Positions 25,690-35,239 of a DNA stretch of 64,000 bases are shown one piece after another. Position 1 is the stretch's first letter, and every line of letters starts with the position of its first letter. Location: contig JAHQRK010000001.1 in assembly GCA_019828595.1 (NCBI GenBank), positions 2,728,001 through 2,792,000 of the forward strand, written 5' to 3'. A program made the position numbers and the translations under genes. The notes beneath the pieces were generated by a model. The model saw only the letters and a program-made list of their open reading frames with translations. It was not told the DNA's origin and searched no databases. This stretch comes from Aphanomyces cochlioides (lineage: Eukaryota; Oomycota; Saprolegniomycetes; Saprolegniales; Verrucalvaceae).

Positions 25690-26869
25690 TATTTACACAG
25701 TAAAATGTCACGTTCATCCTCCCGGCACGCATCTCGTATACAAATTCCAAGATAAAATGGAAACGCTTTGCACCCGCCGGTGAAAAAAGCCAGTCCGACC
25801 TACCACTGGCGGTTATTTTGTCATACATTTAACTCGCACCAGCTGGAAACGTTCAGCAAAAGACCAGATTCAACACGTTTTACACTTGCGTTTTTCTCTC
25901 TCTCTCTTTGGTTTGGTCCAAAGAGAATAAGAAGAATTCGAAAGAATAAAGTTATAGAGGATTTATATCCAAAAGGTATCATATTACAAAGGTTTGGTCT
26001 TGTGAATCTTAACCAAAGGGTCGCACCCACTTTGCACGGAGCAATTTGTTGATCGAAACTTGCACTTCTTCGATGACGCGCAAGCGCCTGTCGCTCTTGT
26101 TCCCCCTCGGGTTTGTCAGAGACAGCAACGTCATTGAAAACCTCAATTCCAACGTACAGAATGACAACTTTATTTCGAGATCGATTCAACTACAGTGGTA
26201 GACCATTGCATTGTGATGCCTTTCCTCGTTGTGATCTACTACAGCTGTACTCCAAAGCAGTAGACAACTGGATATGCAATGAAGTTTGATCCAGAAGAAG
26301 GCAGGAGGGGGGATTGCCCCTGCAATTAATTTCAAAGTTAATGGAGAGGTTGGTACGTCGTTGTCGTCACTTCTTTGCGCAACGACGCAAAGGTACCCAT
26401 GACGATCATTTGTTTGCTCGTTGCATTATTGCAACAGCAATTCATCCTTGTCCTGGGTGCATTTGTTGCTTCTTCCCCGTCAAACAAGGTATCCCTGATC
26501 TCTCTACAATATTATATTCAATACATATATCATTTCACAGGATATAAATATTCAAAATAAATGTAAAGTCCTCCAGCGAAGCTTCGCCAAGCGTCGTGTT
26601 CTCTCAAAAGTCATCCTTACCGCGAGAGGAAAAAAGAAAGAAGCGCATCATGAAGCTCTCGATGGGTTCTCGATGCCTTCCATGCGTTCGACGACTGGTC
26701 GGAGAGTGCGTCTTAAGAACAATAAAACTCACAGAGCAATTCCGACCTTTCGCTCGTGATTCTTTTTTCGGATAAAAACCAACTGGTCACGTCAGAATGG
26801 TATACAAAGTTCCCATGACATGTCGCGTCCGGTGTGGAAGAGACTTCCACGCGTTATCAAAAAAAGACG
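25690..26869. other. Intergenic region upstream of the first bZIP gene
   Basis: About 1.2 kb without a recognisable gene. It holds a short CT-rich run near 25895-25910 and AT-rich stretches near 26510-26560. ORFs are short and lack domains. Confidence 0.6.
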
Positions 26870-27742
26870 ATGCAAGAGTGCACCACGACGACGACTGCGA
26901 CGAGTTTGAGCGGCGGCGACACGCCGTTGACGACGATTGAGTTCAAGATATGCAAACGACGTCGAGACTGTATGATCAACCAGCGACGATATCGAGAGCG
27001 CAAGCGTGGAAAGTACATCCGACTCGAGCAATACGTGTCGGAACTGGTCGAGAAAACCCACATGATGGAAGAGCACGCGAGTCTGCTCCACTCGAGTTTG
27101 ATCATGCGGTACGAACAAGCGGGCGCGCAACGATGCCATTCGATCTCCAGCTACCTCCGACTCTTCCAACATGGACTGTTCCATCCCCATGAAGTGGAAT
27201 TCACGACCCAAATGGACGTTGTCCGAGGCGTCATGAGCGACGGTTTGCAATTCAACGGCGAAATTGGCGGACCCCACTCGCTTATCCGGCACTGGGAAGC
27301 CTACCGTAGTACGTTTCCAAGACTCGACATGCATGCCAGTGCGATTGAAGCACACGGCGCCGAGCATGACATTGTCATTGCATACACGATACTTGTCCTC
27401 GTCTTCACGCGGGAAACATTGATTCAACTGTTTCCTCACGCCTTGCGTCGCGAAGATCTCATCCAAAAGCTGGTCGGGGTGGAACTTGCGTTCAAGCTTC
27501 GTATGTCCTTCTCCTTTGACGACGCTCGCGTCGCTGTCATGGAAGCGGAAGTGCACATGATCGAAGGGTTGCTTGACGTCTTGGGCAGTATGGAAGATTC
27601 GCTCTTCCTGATTGAAGGTCCGACCGGCGAAGGCGGCTTCCTCACACCCAATGGCTTGATCGTTCCCAAGTCATCAACGGCCGATTCAACGTTGCCAGCA
27701 ACCGAAGATGTCAAGCGGCGAATCGACTTCATCTTATGCTAG
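26870..27742 (+). CDS. bZIP transcription factor, intronless paralog
   Basis: A nuclear DNA-binding protein of 290 residues from the ATG at 26870. The open frame extends 12 codons further upstream, but only to a GTG, so I chose the ATG. The basic region, KRRRDCMINQRRYRERKRGKY (about residues 28-48), has the Asn and following Arg/Lys cluster that contact DNA in bZIP proteins; it is followed by a short heptad-like helix with Leu/Val/Met/Leu spacing to about residue 75. The remaining 200 residues form a conserved C-terminal domain with a GGPHSLIRHWEAY motif, equivalent to the domain of the downstream bZIP gene. That two-part arrangement is common in Saprolegniales bZIP proteins. A 254-codon antisense ORF covers the gene but has no domain. 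Target genes are unknown. Confidence 0.85.
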   Translation: MQECTTTTTATSLSGGDTPLTTIEFKICKRRRDCMINQRRYRERKRGKYIRLEQYVSELVEKTHMMEEHASLLHSSLIMRYEQAGAQRCHSISSYLRLFQHGLFHPHEVEFTTQMDVVRGVMSDGLQFNGEIGGPHSLIRHWEAYRSTFPRLDMHASAIEAHGAEHDIVIAYTILVLVFTRETLIQLFPHALRREDLIQKLVGVELAFKLRMSFSFDDARVAVMEAEVHMIEGLLDVLGSMEDSLFLIEGPTGEGGFLTPNGLIVPKSSTADSTLPATEDVKRRIDFILC

Positions 27743-28088
27743 TCCATGGTGTTTCTAGCCATCTTGTATGTGTTTGCTTGTACATAACAAAGCCGTGGAT
27801 TCGATATGGGAAAAACGGATCGATCTCCTCATTTCACCGGCGCGGTGTCTCCATCTTGGCATGTCTGCGCCAGTCGCAGCGCCGGGAAGAGCATAAGCAT
27901 GGACGTCATCTTCCATCGATAACGTCCGTCGGAAAAACTTCCATTGCACGGCAGCAGTTTCACAGACGAGATGGGTCATGCATCGGTGGAACATTTTGAC
28001 GTCGCTTTTTATACTACTCAAACTTTTTTGACTTGGAATTTGTATACTCTCATATCATCTGAGATAGTCGGCCTGTGGCATTTTCCAC

Positions 28089-29149
28089 ATGCACGCCAGA
28101 CTTGATCGAGAGCTCATGGACCCTGACGATCTTATCCACGCCGTCGCGATGTCTCGGACGCTCGAAGCGCAGTATCAACGTGCGCAAATGATTGCGGATT
28201 TTAACAAGGAACGACGGCGGGAGCAATGCCGTGTGAGTCAGAAGATCTTCCGAGAGAGGAAGAAACGAGAACAAGCCATGTTCGAAGCGACTGTTCAATC
28301 GCTCGCGAAGGAAGTGCAGCAACTCGAACAGCGCAAAGCCGAACTCGTACGATACGTCCCTCTACAACATATTCTTGCCCACCAACCAGACTTTGACGGC
28401 GGCGTGCCGGCAAGACTGACCCGCAAGTACATTTCCATGTTCAAAAATGTATGTTGACACAATTGGAGAATATCGCTTGACGACAGTGTGTAGGGATATA
28501 TACCGTCAAAGCGCCGAGCGAGCGACAGACAAGAACGCTTCCTTCATGCATTTGCATCTTGTGACGTCGTGTACAATGGTGCTATCGGCGTTCAAAGCAT
28601 CTTGGACAACTGGGTGCGATACACAACTTCATTTTCCTCGGTAGAGACCTATCCATGACGCGCAAAGAAACGTTGACAAAATCCACTAGGTCGCTCTAGA
28701 AACGCTGTCTTGTGATGTGATGAAGACGGACGACGGGGCGATAGTTCGAGGTGTGACCAGATCGAGCCTCAAGATGAATCGCCAGTCCATTGAACGTTTC
28801 TTTCCCAATTGTCCAGAAGTGCTCAAACCCATGCTGGTACTCCATTCCTTTGGACTTGTTGAAGACGCTCCTGTTGTAGATCGGACAAGTCTTGACTGTG
28901 GTTGCGGTCATGCATTTTTCCTTCAACGACGAGGACATTCTCGTCCAGTTGTCAGGTCGGGGGGACTTCACATCGGGATTGCTCGCCATCCTCCGCAACT
29001 CTGAAGACGTCGAGGCAGTTTTGGCCAAATCCCGCATCATTCCTCAAATCACATCCACCCCTCAGACCCCGTGCAGGCCTCCAGCTCAATCATCGTCGAC
29101 AAGCAGCCCCAACCAGTCCAAAATGGATCTCGGCTTCATTCAAGTCTAG
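28089..29149 (+). CDS. bZIP transcription factor, four-exon paralog
   Basis: Spliced model: exons 28089-28448, 28494-28640, 28690-28836 and 28880-29149, giving 307 residues. Introns of 45, 49 and 43 bp all start GT, end TAG and sit in phase 0. The basic region RRREQCRVSQKIFRERKKRE (about residues 42-61) is followed by a leucine-zipper-like coil. After splicing, the C-terminal domain reads continuously, with WVRYTTSFSSVALETL and then IGQVLTVVAVMHFSFNDED across two junctions; unspliced frames break at these points, which supports the introns. The protein parallels the intronless bZIP 350 bp upstream and is probably an old tandem duplicate. The basic region has Ser (VSQKIFRER) where many family members have Asn, so DNA specificity may differ. 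Confidence 0.85.
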
Positions 29150-29460
29150 CAATTTCTACACGCCGCGGCCAAACAAAGTCGTCGGCGCTCCCTCTGAACA
29201 AAGAATACATGGATTCGAATATCATCCTCGCATTTCTTCCTCCAAATGACGCATCTCGTGGTAAGTCACTCAAGATACACACATGAAGCACATTGCATCT
29301 TCCGTCTATCGACAGCCTCTCCGTCGTCTTTCCTCGCCAGGACAGAAAAATGCAATCTTCTCGCTTCGACCTCGTGGAATTCCACCGCCGACCATGATGC
29401 TCTCAAGCTTGTGAATATTCCTCAGGGCTACCAAAGTCTCCATCGCACTTACAGCATGAT
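29150..29460. other. Convergent intergenic space between bZIP and ankyrin genes
   Basis: Tail-to-tail spacing of 311 bp. No gene or RNA is recognised. Confidence 0.5.
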
Positions 29461-30599
29461 CTATTTGTTCCTTTCCATCGGTCGCGTCATGTGCAAGTCG
29501 TCCGTTTGTACATTGGACACGCTGTCCATCTACCGCGACATCGAGAGGGTTCATGATGGCTCATAGACTTACATCCAAGTTTTCACTGCGAAATGAAGCT
29601 CCATGCTGCTTGAAGAGGTCGAGGATGCGGCACTGACTCCGCCGAGCTGCTTTATGGCTCGCTGTTTCTTGCTACATGGCAGTAACGTCATGAGCGCGGG
29701 ACAACTCACGCTGCTGTCTCGGGCGTCAATCTGGATAAAACGATTCCTCAAGAGGAACTCCATGCATTCTTCCGCGCCAACTTCAGCAGCAGTGTGGAGC
29801 AGCGTATATCCCTACGCTTGAGCTTGTCATCATGGACGGCGGTAGATTGACGAGTACATTCTTGGCGGCGACGGCCATGTTGGCTCCTTTCTCCTGGAGC
29901 AAGCGTAGCATCGACACGTTGCTCGTCTGCACTGCGAAATGCGCTGGCGTATAGCCCTACAGCTTCCCCGTTAGGTCAAATGATGGACGGTGGCGTTTGC
30001 ACAAGTCGGTCGTCAGGGCAGTCGAGTCTACCCACGACGACGTCAGCGGTTGTCATCCATCGAAAACACAGTACTTGACTCCGCTAGCGGCGAACAACTT
30101 GACCAAGTCGACGTGGTTGTACACGACAGCAGCAGTCACAGCGCTCCAGCCCTGCCGACGTCGCCCGTGAGCGCTGCCTGAGCTACAGAGAGACACCAAC
30201 CTTTTGGTTGAACGCCCATGGATCGCCCTTGATCCCCAGGAGGATCGTCGCGACTTGGAGTCGTCCATGGATCGCCGCTAGAGTCATCATCGTCTCGCCC
30301 TAGAGCTCGTTACTGCGGTGGTCCCTTCGAGGGGAACTCACGTAGTTGTCCTTGCAGTTGATCGTCTGCGGAAGCGAGTACGAGATGAGGAGGTGCCGAT
30401 GCGCGGTCCATTTCTCGCCGGCGGCGCACGCCTCATAGAAAACGCTCCAGAATTTCGCATCGACGGCTGGGAATCGGCTGCGGAAAGCGTTTTCAATGCC
30501 GCCTTCGACGGTGAGATTCTGCACCGCTCGGAACCGCTGCTTGCGCTTCTCAAACGCTTCCGTCTCGGCGTCAATCTTGCGCGTCGCTGCGATTTTCAT
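29461..30599 (-). CDS. Ankyrin-repeat protein with one-repeat exons, possibly broken
   Basis: Minus-strand exons: 30342-30599, 30201-30299, about 30053-30151, 29858-29956, 29710-29811, 29573-29671 and 29461-29529. Clear ankyrin repeats are GETMMTLAAIHGRLQVATIL, GWSAVTAAVVYNHVDLVKLF, GYTPAHFAVQTSNVSMLRLL and GYTLLHTAAEVGAEECMEFL. Four repeat exons are 99 or 102 nt (33-34 codons) with phase-0 introns of 38-49 bp, so one exon equals one repeat. The N-terminal exon (86 codons) is charged and helical. Problem: the third exon ends its 33rd codon at an in-frame TGA (30053-30055) and no GT donor follows, leaving a 96-bp gap to the next exon. Either the gene is truncated there, it uses a donor I cannot place, or it is a pseudogene. 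Ankyrin proteins are protein-binding scaffolds; the partner is unknown. It starts 104 bp from the divergent Tubby-like gene. Confidence 0.7.
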
Positions 30600-30702
30600 C
30601 GTTGGAGAACGACGCCGCCATGTTGCGAAGGCTATTCTTAGCGCGGATAAGATGTTGTGAAACCCATCAAGAGTTATTCTTGCATTCCTCTCGACTTGCA
30701 CG
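30600..30702. promoter_or_regulatory. Shared divergent promoter of ankyrin and Tubby-like genes
   Basis: Only 103 bp separate the two predicted ATG codons (minus strand 30599, plus strand 30703), so both 5' untranslated regions and core promoters must lie here or overlap the coding regions. No TATA box is evident. The shared-promoter role is inferred from spacing. Confidence 0.45.
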
Positions 30703-32019
30703 ATGGCCTCGCGCGCAGTTCCTCCATCAAGCACGCGGCAGAGCAACCAAAAGAGCGCCGCCTTCAAGGAGAAAACGACCGAACGCAGTCGTCCCCACGC
30801 CATGAAACCTGGTAATTCTCCTTTCTCCACTTGTCGTAACTTGCCACAGCGTGGGAGGTGACGCCGTCGACAGACCACGACGATGAAAACCAAGTGACGC
30901 CGTTTTCAGTCGAGCAAGTGATCGACGAAGACGACCACTTTGAGGATGAAGTCGCGGTCGATGCCAAGCACTCGAGTCCAAGCGACGACAGCGACAGCGA
31001 GAATGAAGACGATCCAAAGAATGTGAGCGTCGCGTGCTCCGAGTGGCTCAGCGCAGCGGCCAAAGCCGCTTCCGACGAGGACGACGAGGACAAAGCGAAC
31101 GCGTCCAAGGAAGAGCCAAATGATAGCCACCAACGCCATGAAGACGACGCGAAAGAGCTGACAAAGCGCGTCGAGATGAAGAGAAGTGGAGGCAACCAAA
31201 GCGCCGACCATGAATTTTCACCGCTCCGCGCTCAGCCCGGGACGTCGCTCATCGAAGGCTCCATCGTCCGCTGCAACAATGGCACGAATCGACTCGCGCC
31301 GCAGTACCAATTCTTCATCAAGGTGAGCAGCTTCACCTCCATGGGCTCGGCGCTGAGACTTGTGGCGCTAGAATAAACTCGTGCTCCTGGCGCAGAAGCA
31401 GCTCAACAACCGCACGTCGAATTACCACATCTTTGACATGTCAAGGGGAGCGTTCACGGGCCAGCGACTGACCAAGAAGAGCGGCAACTACGTCGGCAAG
31501 CTGCGCTCGAGCTTCTCCAAGCAAGAGAACGTCATGGTGAGCGCGCAAGCCGCTCGCAGTGAGCTCGGCGCTGTTCTATTCGACAGCAAAATCTCCAATT
31601 CCAAGGTACGCTTGACGACGACGCCATGAACTGACTTGGTCTAGCCGCGGAAATTGAAAGTTGTCTGTCCGCGCTTGTCGAGCGACCACGAGACGATTCC
31701 GCACGCCGCGTCCAAGAAGCAAGACACGTTCAGTGCGCTCATCGAGCAGCTCAAGACGGAGAAACACCCGACGGACCGCATCCTCGTCTTTGAAAACAAA
31801 GAACCCGAGTACGAGAAAGGCTGCTACCGCCTCAACTTCAACGGCCGCGTCTCGATTCCGTCCGTGAAGAACTTTCAACTCATCGCGACCGGCCACAGCG
31901 CGAGAGGCATCGTGCTCCAGTTTGGCAAAGTGTCGGACAAGCTCTTCCACTTGGATTTCAAACATCCCATCACGCCCTTCCAGGCCTTTGCGATCGCGCT
32001 CTCGCAGTTTAACTATTGA
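30703..32019 (+). CDS. Tubby-like protein
   Basis: Spliced model: exons 30703-30811, 30850-31322, 31372-31605 and 31645-32019, giving 396 residues; introns are 38, 49 and 39 bp. The first 190 residues are low-complexity, Ser/Asp/Glu-rich. The C-terminal part is a tubby beta-barrel: QYQFFIKNKLVLLAQKQL joins across intron 2, followed by TSNYHIFDMS, GNYVGKLRSSF, ELGAVLF, PRKLKVVCP across intron 3, NFNGRVSIPSVKNFQL, and the family-typical end PFQAFAIALSQF. Tubby domains bind phosphatidylinositol 4,5-bisphosphate at membranes and carry cargo to cilia in flagellate eukaryotes, which would fit an organism with zoospores. Intron 2 uses an acceptor ending CTAG at 31371; using the later CAG instead would delete the LVLLAQ strand. 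Family assignment is strong. Confidence 0.88.
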
Positions 32020-32446
32020 ATCAACGGACCGACTGCTAGTAAACTTTTGTCGACGACGCTTCCGCCACTGCGACTGCCGAGACGCTGTCGACGATGTTCT
32101 CCGTCCGTAGAGCTCTTTGGTACACGAAACCTTGGCGACGTTGTTGCCGACTGGTTCACGCTCCGCAATTAGAACTCTCACGATAGCGTCAGGATGTGTT
32201 CGCCGACCGTCAGTGATACAACCCGAGGACAAGTTTAGCACCAAGGAGAGAGAGGAAACAGTAGATCCATCGCGTCGACTGTCGACGTGAATTCTCCTTG
32301 AGCGAGCTCTAGATCGCTTTGGATTGACGCTGCACGACTCAAGAGCGCTCGTGTTTCTGTCATGAGGAGACGAATCTTGTCGGATGACAAGGTGCAATCT
32401 ATTTTTAAGCGCCGAGAAGGCAGTCACATTGGACTCGACGTCGAGG
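32020..32446. other. Intergenic region downstream of Tubby-like gene
   Basis: About 430 bp with no recognised gene. A 386-codon minus-strand ORF spans 31576-32736, but it lies antisense to two real genes and has no domain. Confidence 0.55.
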
Positions 32447-33373
32447 ATGGTAGTGCGGAAGAAGCAAGGCGGCGGCGGCGCGTCCAAGACGGGGCCAAAG
32501 AAAGACGAAGAGGCCGCGGAGGATGCAAACCAAGCGACGGGGCTGTCGCTCGACGAGTACTTCAACAGCAAGAAGGCATATACGCTGCAAACCATGAAGG
32601 AAACGTCCGAGCTGCTCGAGAAGAAAGAGGCCAAGCTCAAGCACGACAATGCCATGGTCATGAGCAAAGACGACGAAGACGCCAGCGCAGAGGCAGATAC
32701 GATTCCAGTCGTCCCAATGCACGACGACGTCGACACGGAAGAGGATCCGTACGAAGACGACTATGAATCGGACCATGGCGCCGAGCTGAGCAGCAGCGAA
32801 CCAAACTTAGTCGCGGGACTGACCTTGAGCGACTACCTCACTGGCGCCGCCACGACAAAGCCCAAGGAGAAAGCCAAGAAAGGCGGTCCGTCCAAAAAAG
32901 TCGAGGAGATTGAAGGCATGTCGCTCGAGAGTTACTTGGGCGCAACGTCGTCGTCGCCGCATGACGACGACAGGAAAAAGAAGAAAAAACCGCCGAAAAT
33001 CGCCGCCGCGCCATCCATTGCCGACAAGAAGATCGTCGTCCATCAGCCATTCAAGAAGAAAACATCGGCGCCAAACGCTGGAAGCAAGAAGCTGGAGATC
33101 CACTCGCTCAAGAAAAGCGACGGCGACGTTCTTCTCTTCAAACGCGACAAAGCACACATGGACAAGGCGTTGGTGCACAACCCCTTGGGCAAGAACAACA
33201 AGCACGTCAAGCCAAGGAAGAAAGACACAGACGACGACAGTGCCATGGCCGAGTCGCATCTTTTTCATCCGCTGCCCATGCTCACGGCCAACAAGTCAGG
33301 ATCACTAGACCAACCCGTCTCGATATCAGACGACGACTTGGACATCTCACGGCTGCCGCCTCTTCCTCATTGA
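32447..33373 (+). CDS. Charged low-complexity protein with three G-[LM]-[ST]-L repeats
   Basis: 308 residues from the ATG at 32447; an in-frame ATG at 32384 would add 21 residues. The protein alternates Lys-rich and Asp/Glu-rich stretches and is probably mostly disordered. Three copies of one short motif are visible: GLSLDEYF (about residues 32-39), GLTLSDYL (about 124-131) and GMSLESYL (about 157-164), roughly G-hydrophobic-S/T-L-x-x-Y-F/L. Repeated short motifs of this type usually dock onto a folded partner. Lys-rich segments near the middle could bind RNA or enter the nucleus. I do not recognise the family; a weak likeness to SERBP1/HABP4-type LDEY motifs is not enough to name it. Codon use and GC content match the neighbouring genes. 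Confidence 0.7.
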   Translation: MVVRKKQGGGGASKTGPKKDEEAAEDANQATGLSLDEYFNSKKAYTLQTMKETSELLEKKEAKLKHDNAMVMSKDDEDASAEADTIPVVPMHDDVDTEEDPYEDDYESDHGAELSSSEPNLVAGLTLSDYLTGAATTKPKEKAKKGGPSKKVEEIEGMSLESYLGATSSSPHDDDRKKKKKPPKIAAAPSIADKKIVVHQPFKKKTSAPNAGSKKLEIHSLKKSDGDVLLFKRDKAHMDKALVHNPLGKNNKHVKPRKKDTDDDSAMAESHLFHPLPMLTANKSGSLDQPVSISDDDLDISRLPPLPH

Positions 33374-33449
33374 CAGAGCGTCTCGAGTCGATTTCCCTTG
33401 TAAAAAACAACTTAATAGCGCAGGATGATATTACAGACTCCGTTGACTT

Positions 33450-34368
33450 TTAGCGCTGGGTAGCGATGAGCGCGACGGCGGCGCCCATGACGCCACCGAT
33501 GATACCAGCAGCCAGTAAAGTACTTCGTTGACTCTTTTCCAAAGCGTTGAGACGCAACAAGAGCGATCCAGTCGACTTGGCAGCGTATTTCCCAATGACA
33601 TCCCCCTAAACGAGCTATGAGGTTGCGTCAGAGAGGACGAAATACCTCTAAATTCACCAAGTCGCCTATGGCTTTGGTTGGAAGGACGATGCTTTGCTGC
33701 GTGTGCGAGATGAGCATGATATTAAACCAGCCTTCAGCAGTGTTGACCTGTGCCGCATAAGACCTAGAGATTAAGATCGATCTATCTTTACCTCGCAGAC
33801 AGTCAAACTCGTGCCATCGATGGCGATGAAACCTTTGGGCACAATAAATTCCATCAAGCTGGGATCAGCTTTGATCTTCACCCAGAGCGATTCACCTTCA
33901 CGAGTCATGGCCTACCACAAAAAAATTAGCCACAACGGAGAATACAATTGCGTTACAAAAATACTGCCCGTGCCGTCAACATGGCCTTGGACAAAATGTC
34001 CACTGTTGCGATCTTGAGCTCCCATCGCACGTTCCACATTGACCTTGTCGCCCGCCTTTAATACTCGCAGGTTCGTCTTTCGCAATCTAGAAACAAAACA
34101 GTCCATAATCACGTCCACGAGAGCAGCGAACTTACGTTTCAGGAGCACAGCCAAAGGAAACGTGTCCTTGTTTGTCGTCGATTTCCGTGGCGGTGAGGCA
34201 CGTGCCATTGATCGCAATGCTGCATCCAATGTACGCTCCTTCCAATGCAGTTTTCACTTGGACGACCAAGACGGTTCCCTTGGCGACCGTTCCGTCCCAC
34301 ATGACCATGTCATCGCGCTCTTCCAGCGTCACGACCGTCCCAATCTCTTCAATGATGCCCGTGAACAT
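33450..34368 (-). CDS. Riboflavin synthase with C-terminal membrane tail
   Basis: Spliced minus-strand exons: 34136-34368, 33957-34086, 33792-33911, 33646-33747 and 33450-33605, giving 246 residues. The enzyme converts two 6,7-dimethyl-8-ribityllumazine molecules to riboflavin plus a pyrimidine. The N-terminal MFTGIIEEIG, the GCSIAINGTCLT motif, NSGHFVQGHVDGTG and, in the second lumazine-binding half, FIAIDGTSLTVCEV and FNIMLISHTQQS are all present, matching the two-barrel alpha-chain fold. Introns are 39-49 bp. After GDVIGKYAAKS, where most riboflavin synthases end, about 40 extra residues follow, ending in a hydrophobic run, LLAAGIIGGVMGAAVALIA, with basic flanks. This looks like a tail anchor and is unusual for the family. 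The ATG at 34368 begins MFTGI exactly as in homologues. Confidence 0.9.
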
Positions 34369-35239
34369 GTTCAACCGCCTTTGCTTTTAGAGTGCTCCGA
34401 GTCGTACGGTTCAGTCGGTCCTGAACCGGTTCAGGTTTTCGAACTCCGCCGATCTTTGTAGAATGGTGGTAATATGACCAACACTCTACTCTGGCTATAG
34501 TCATCAAGTGGAAAAACTCGTCCATCAGTCGGCGACGTCGAGCCCTGCTTGCTCTGCTGGCTTTTGAACGTCAGCTAGTTGACGAAGAAGGCTCATAATA
34601 CCGTGGCTGAATTAAGATTGAACGCCCAGATGTCCCCTGGATGTCCTTGTTTTTTTACCAAGCCCTCGCTCGCCCTGTGAGTTTTGTTTGGTCGACCCGC
34701 TCCGATGTATGATTGTGTACTGTCTGTGAGATTCGTTTGAGCTAGAATGGGAATCCAACGCCTGAATTCTTGTTGTTTGTATGCTGTCCAAGCTAGCAAT
34801 GGACATTTGGTGGAATTTGGCTAACGTTACTTGAGCGTGTGAAGCCATGAATAACTCCAAAGATGTGAATGCGTATGCCGCTTATTCGTAGAGGCGTCGA
34901 GTGAATATTTTTCGACTGCTGCATGCCGTGGCCTGATTGTTGTGGCTGAGCCTGCCACTATTCACGTGGAGCCTAGAGTGCAAGCCAGTGTGAATGTCAA
35001 CTGAGTCTTCCATCATCGAGAATTCTGTGGGGCCTGGGACAGCTCCAGCTGACACTGCAGAAGTCGACTCGCGATGACCACGGCTCTCCTATGCGCATCT
35101 TTTGTACCTTCTAGCAAGGTTATTCATTCAGTCTTTGCGTGCCTTGTCTGTCAAGTGAGGACTGTGAAACGGCGATTCGTAAATTATCCGGATTGAAATT
35201 TTGGCTTCATGTGGGATCTCAAAATTTGACGTCGAGGCC
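34369..35239. other. Divergent intergenic region between riboflavin synthase and HMG-CoA lyase
   Basis: About 870 bp separating two divergent genes. No coding, RNA or repeat feature is recognised; ORFs are short and without domains. Confidence 0.55.

Noticed and set aside
26834..26869. Extra 12 codons at the start of the first bZIP frame
   Set aside because: The extension begins with GTG, not ATG; a eukaryotic gene should start at the ATG at 26870.
26792..27556. 254-codon minus-strand ORF
   Set aside because: It lies antisense to the bZIP gene whose own frame has a clear basic region and conserved C-terminal domain.
30600..30893. Upstream extension of the ankyrin N-terminal exon
   Set aside because: The open frame continues upstream, but it would overlap the Tubby-like first exon; the ATG at 30599 fits a divergent gene pair better.
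31508..31590. An intron starting GTGAGCGCGCAAG in the Tubby-like gene
   Set aside because: Removing it would delete ELGAVLF, a conserved tubby strand; reading through keeps the family pattern.
31576..32736. 386-codon minus-strand ORF
   Set aside because: It is antisense to the Tubby-like exons and the charged-repeat protein; the composition reflects antisense of Asp/Lys-rich codons and no domain is seen.
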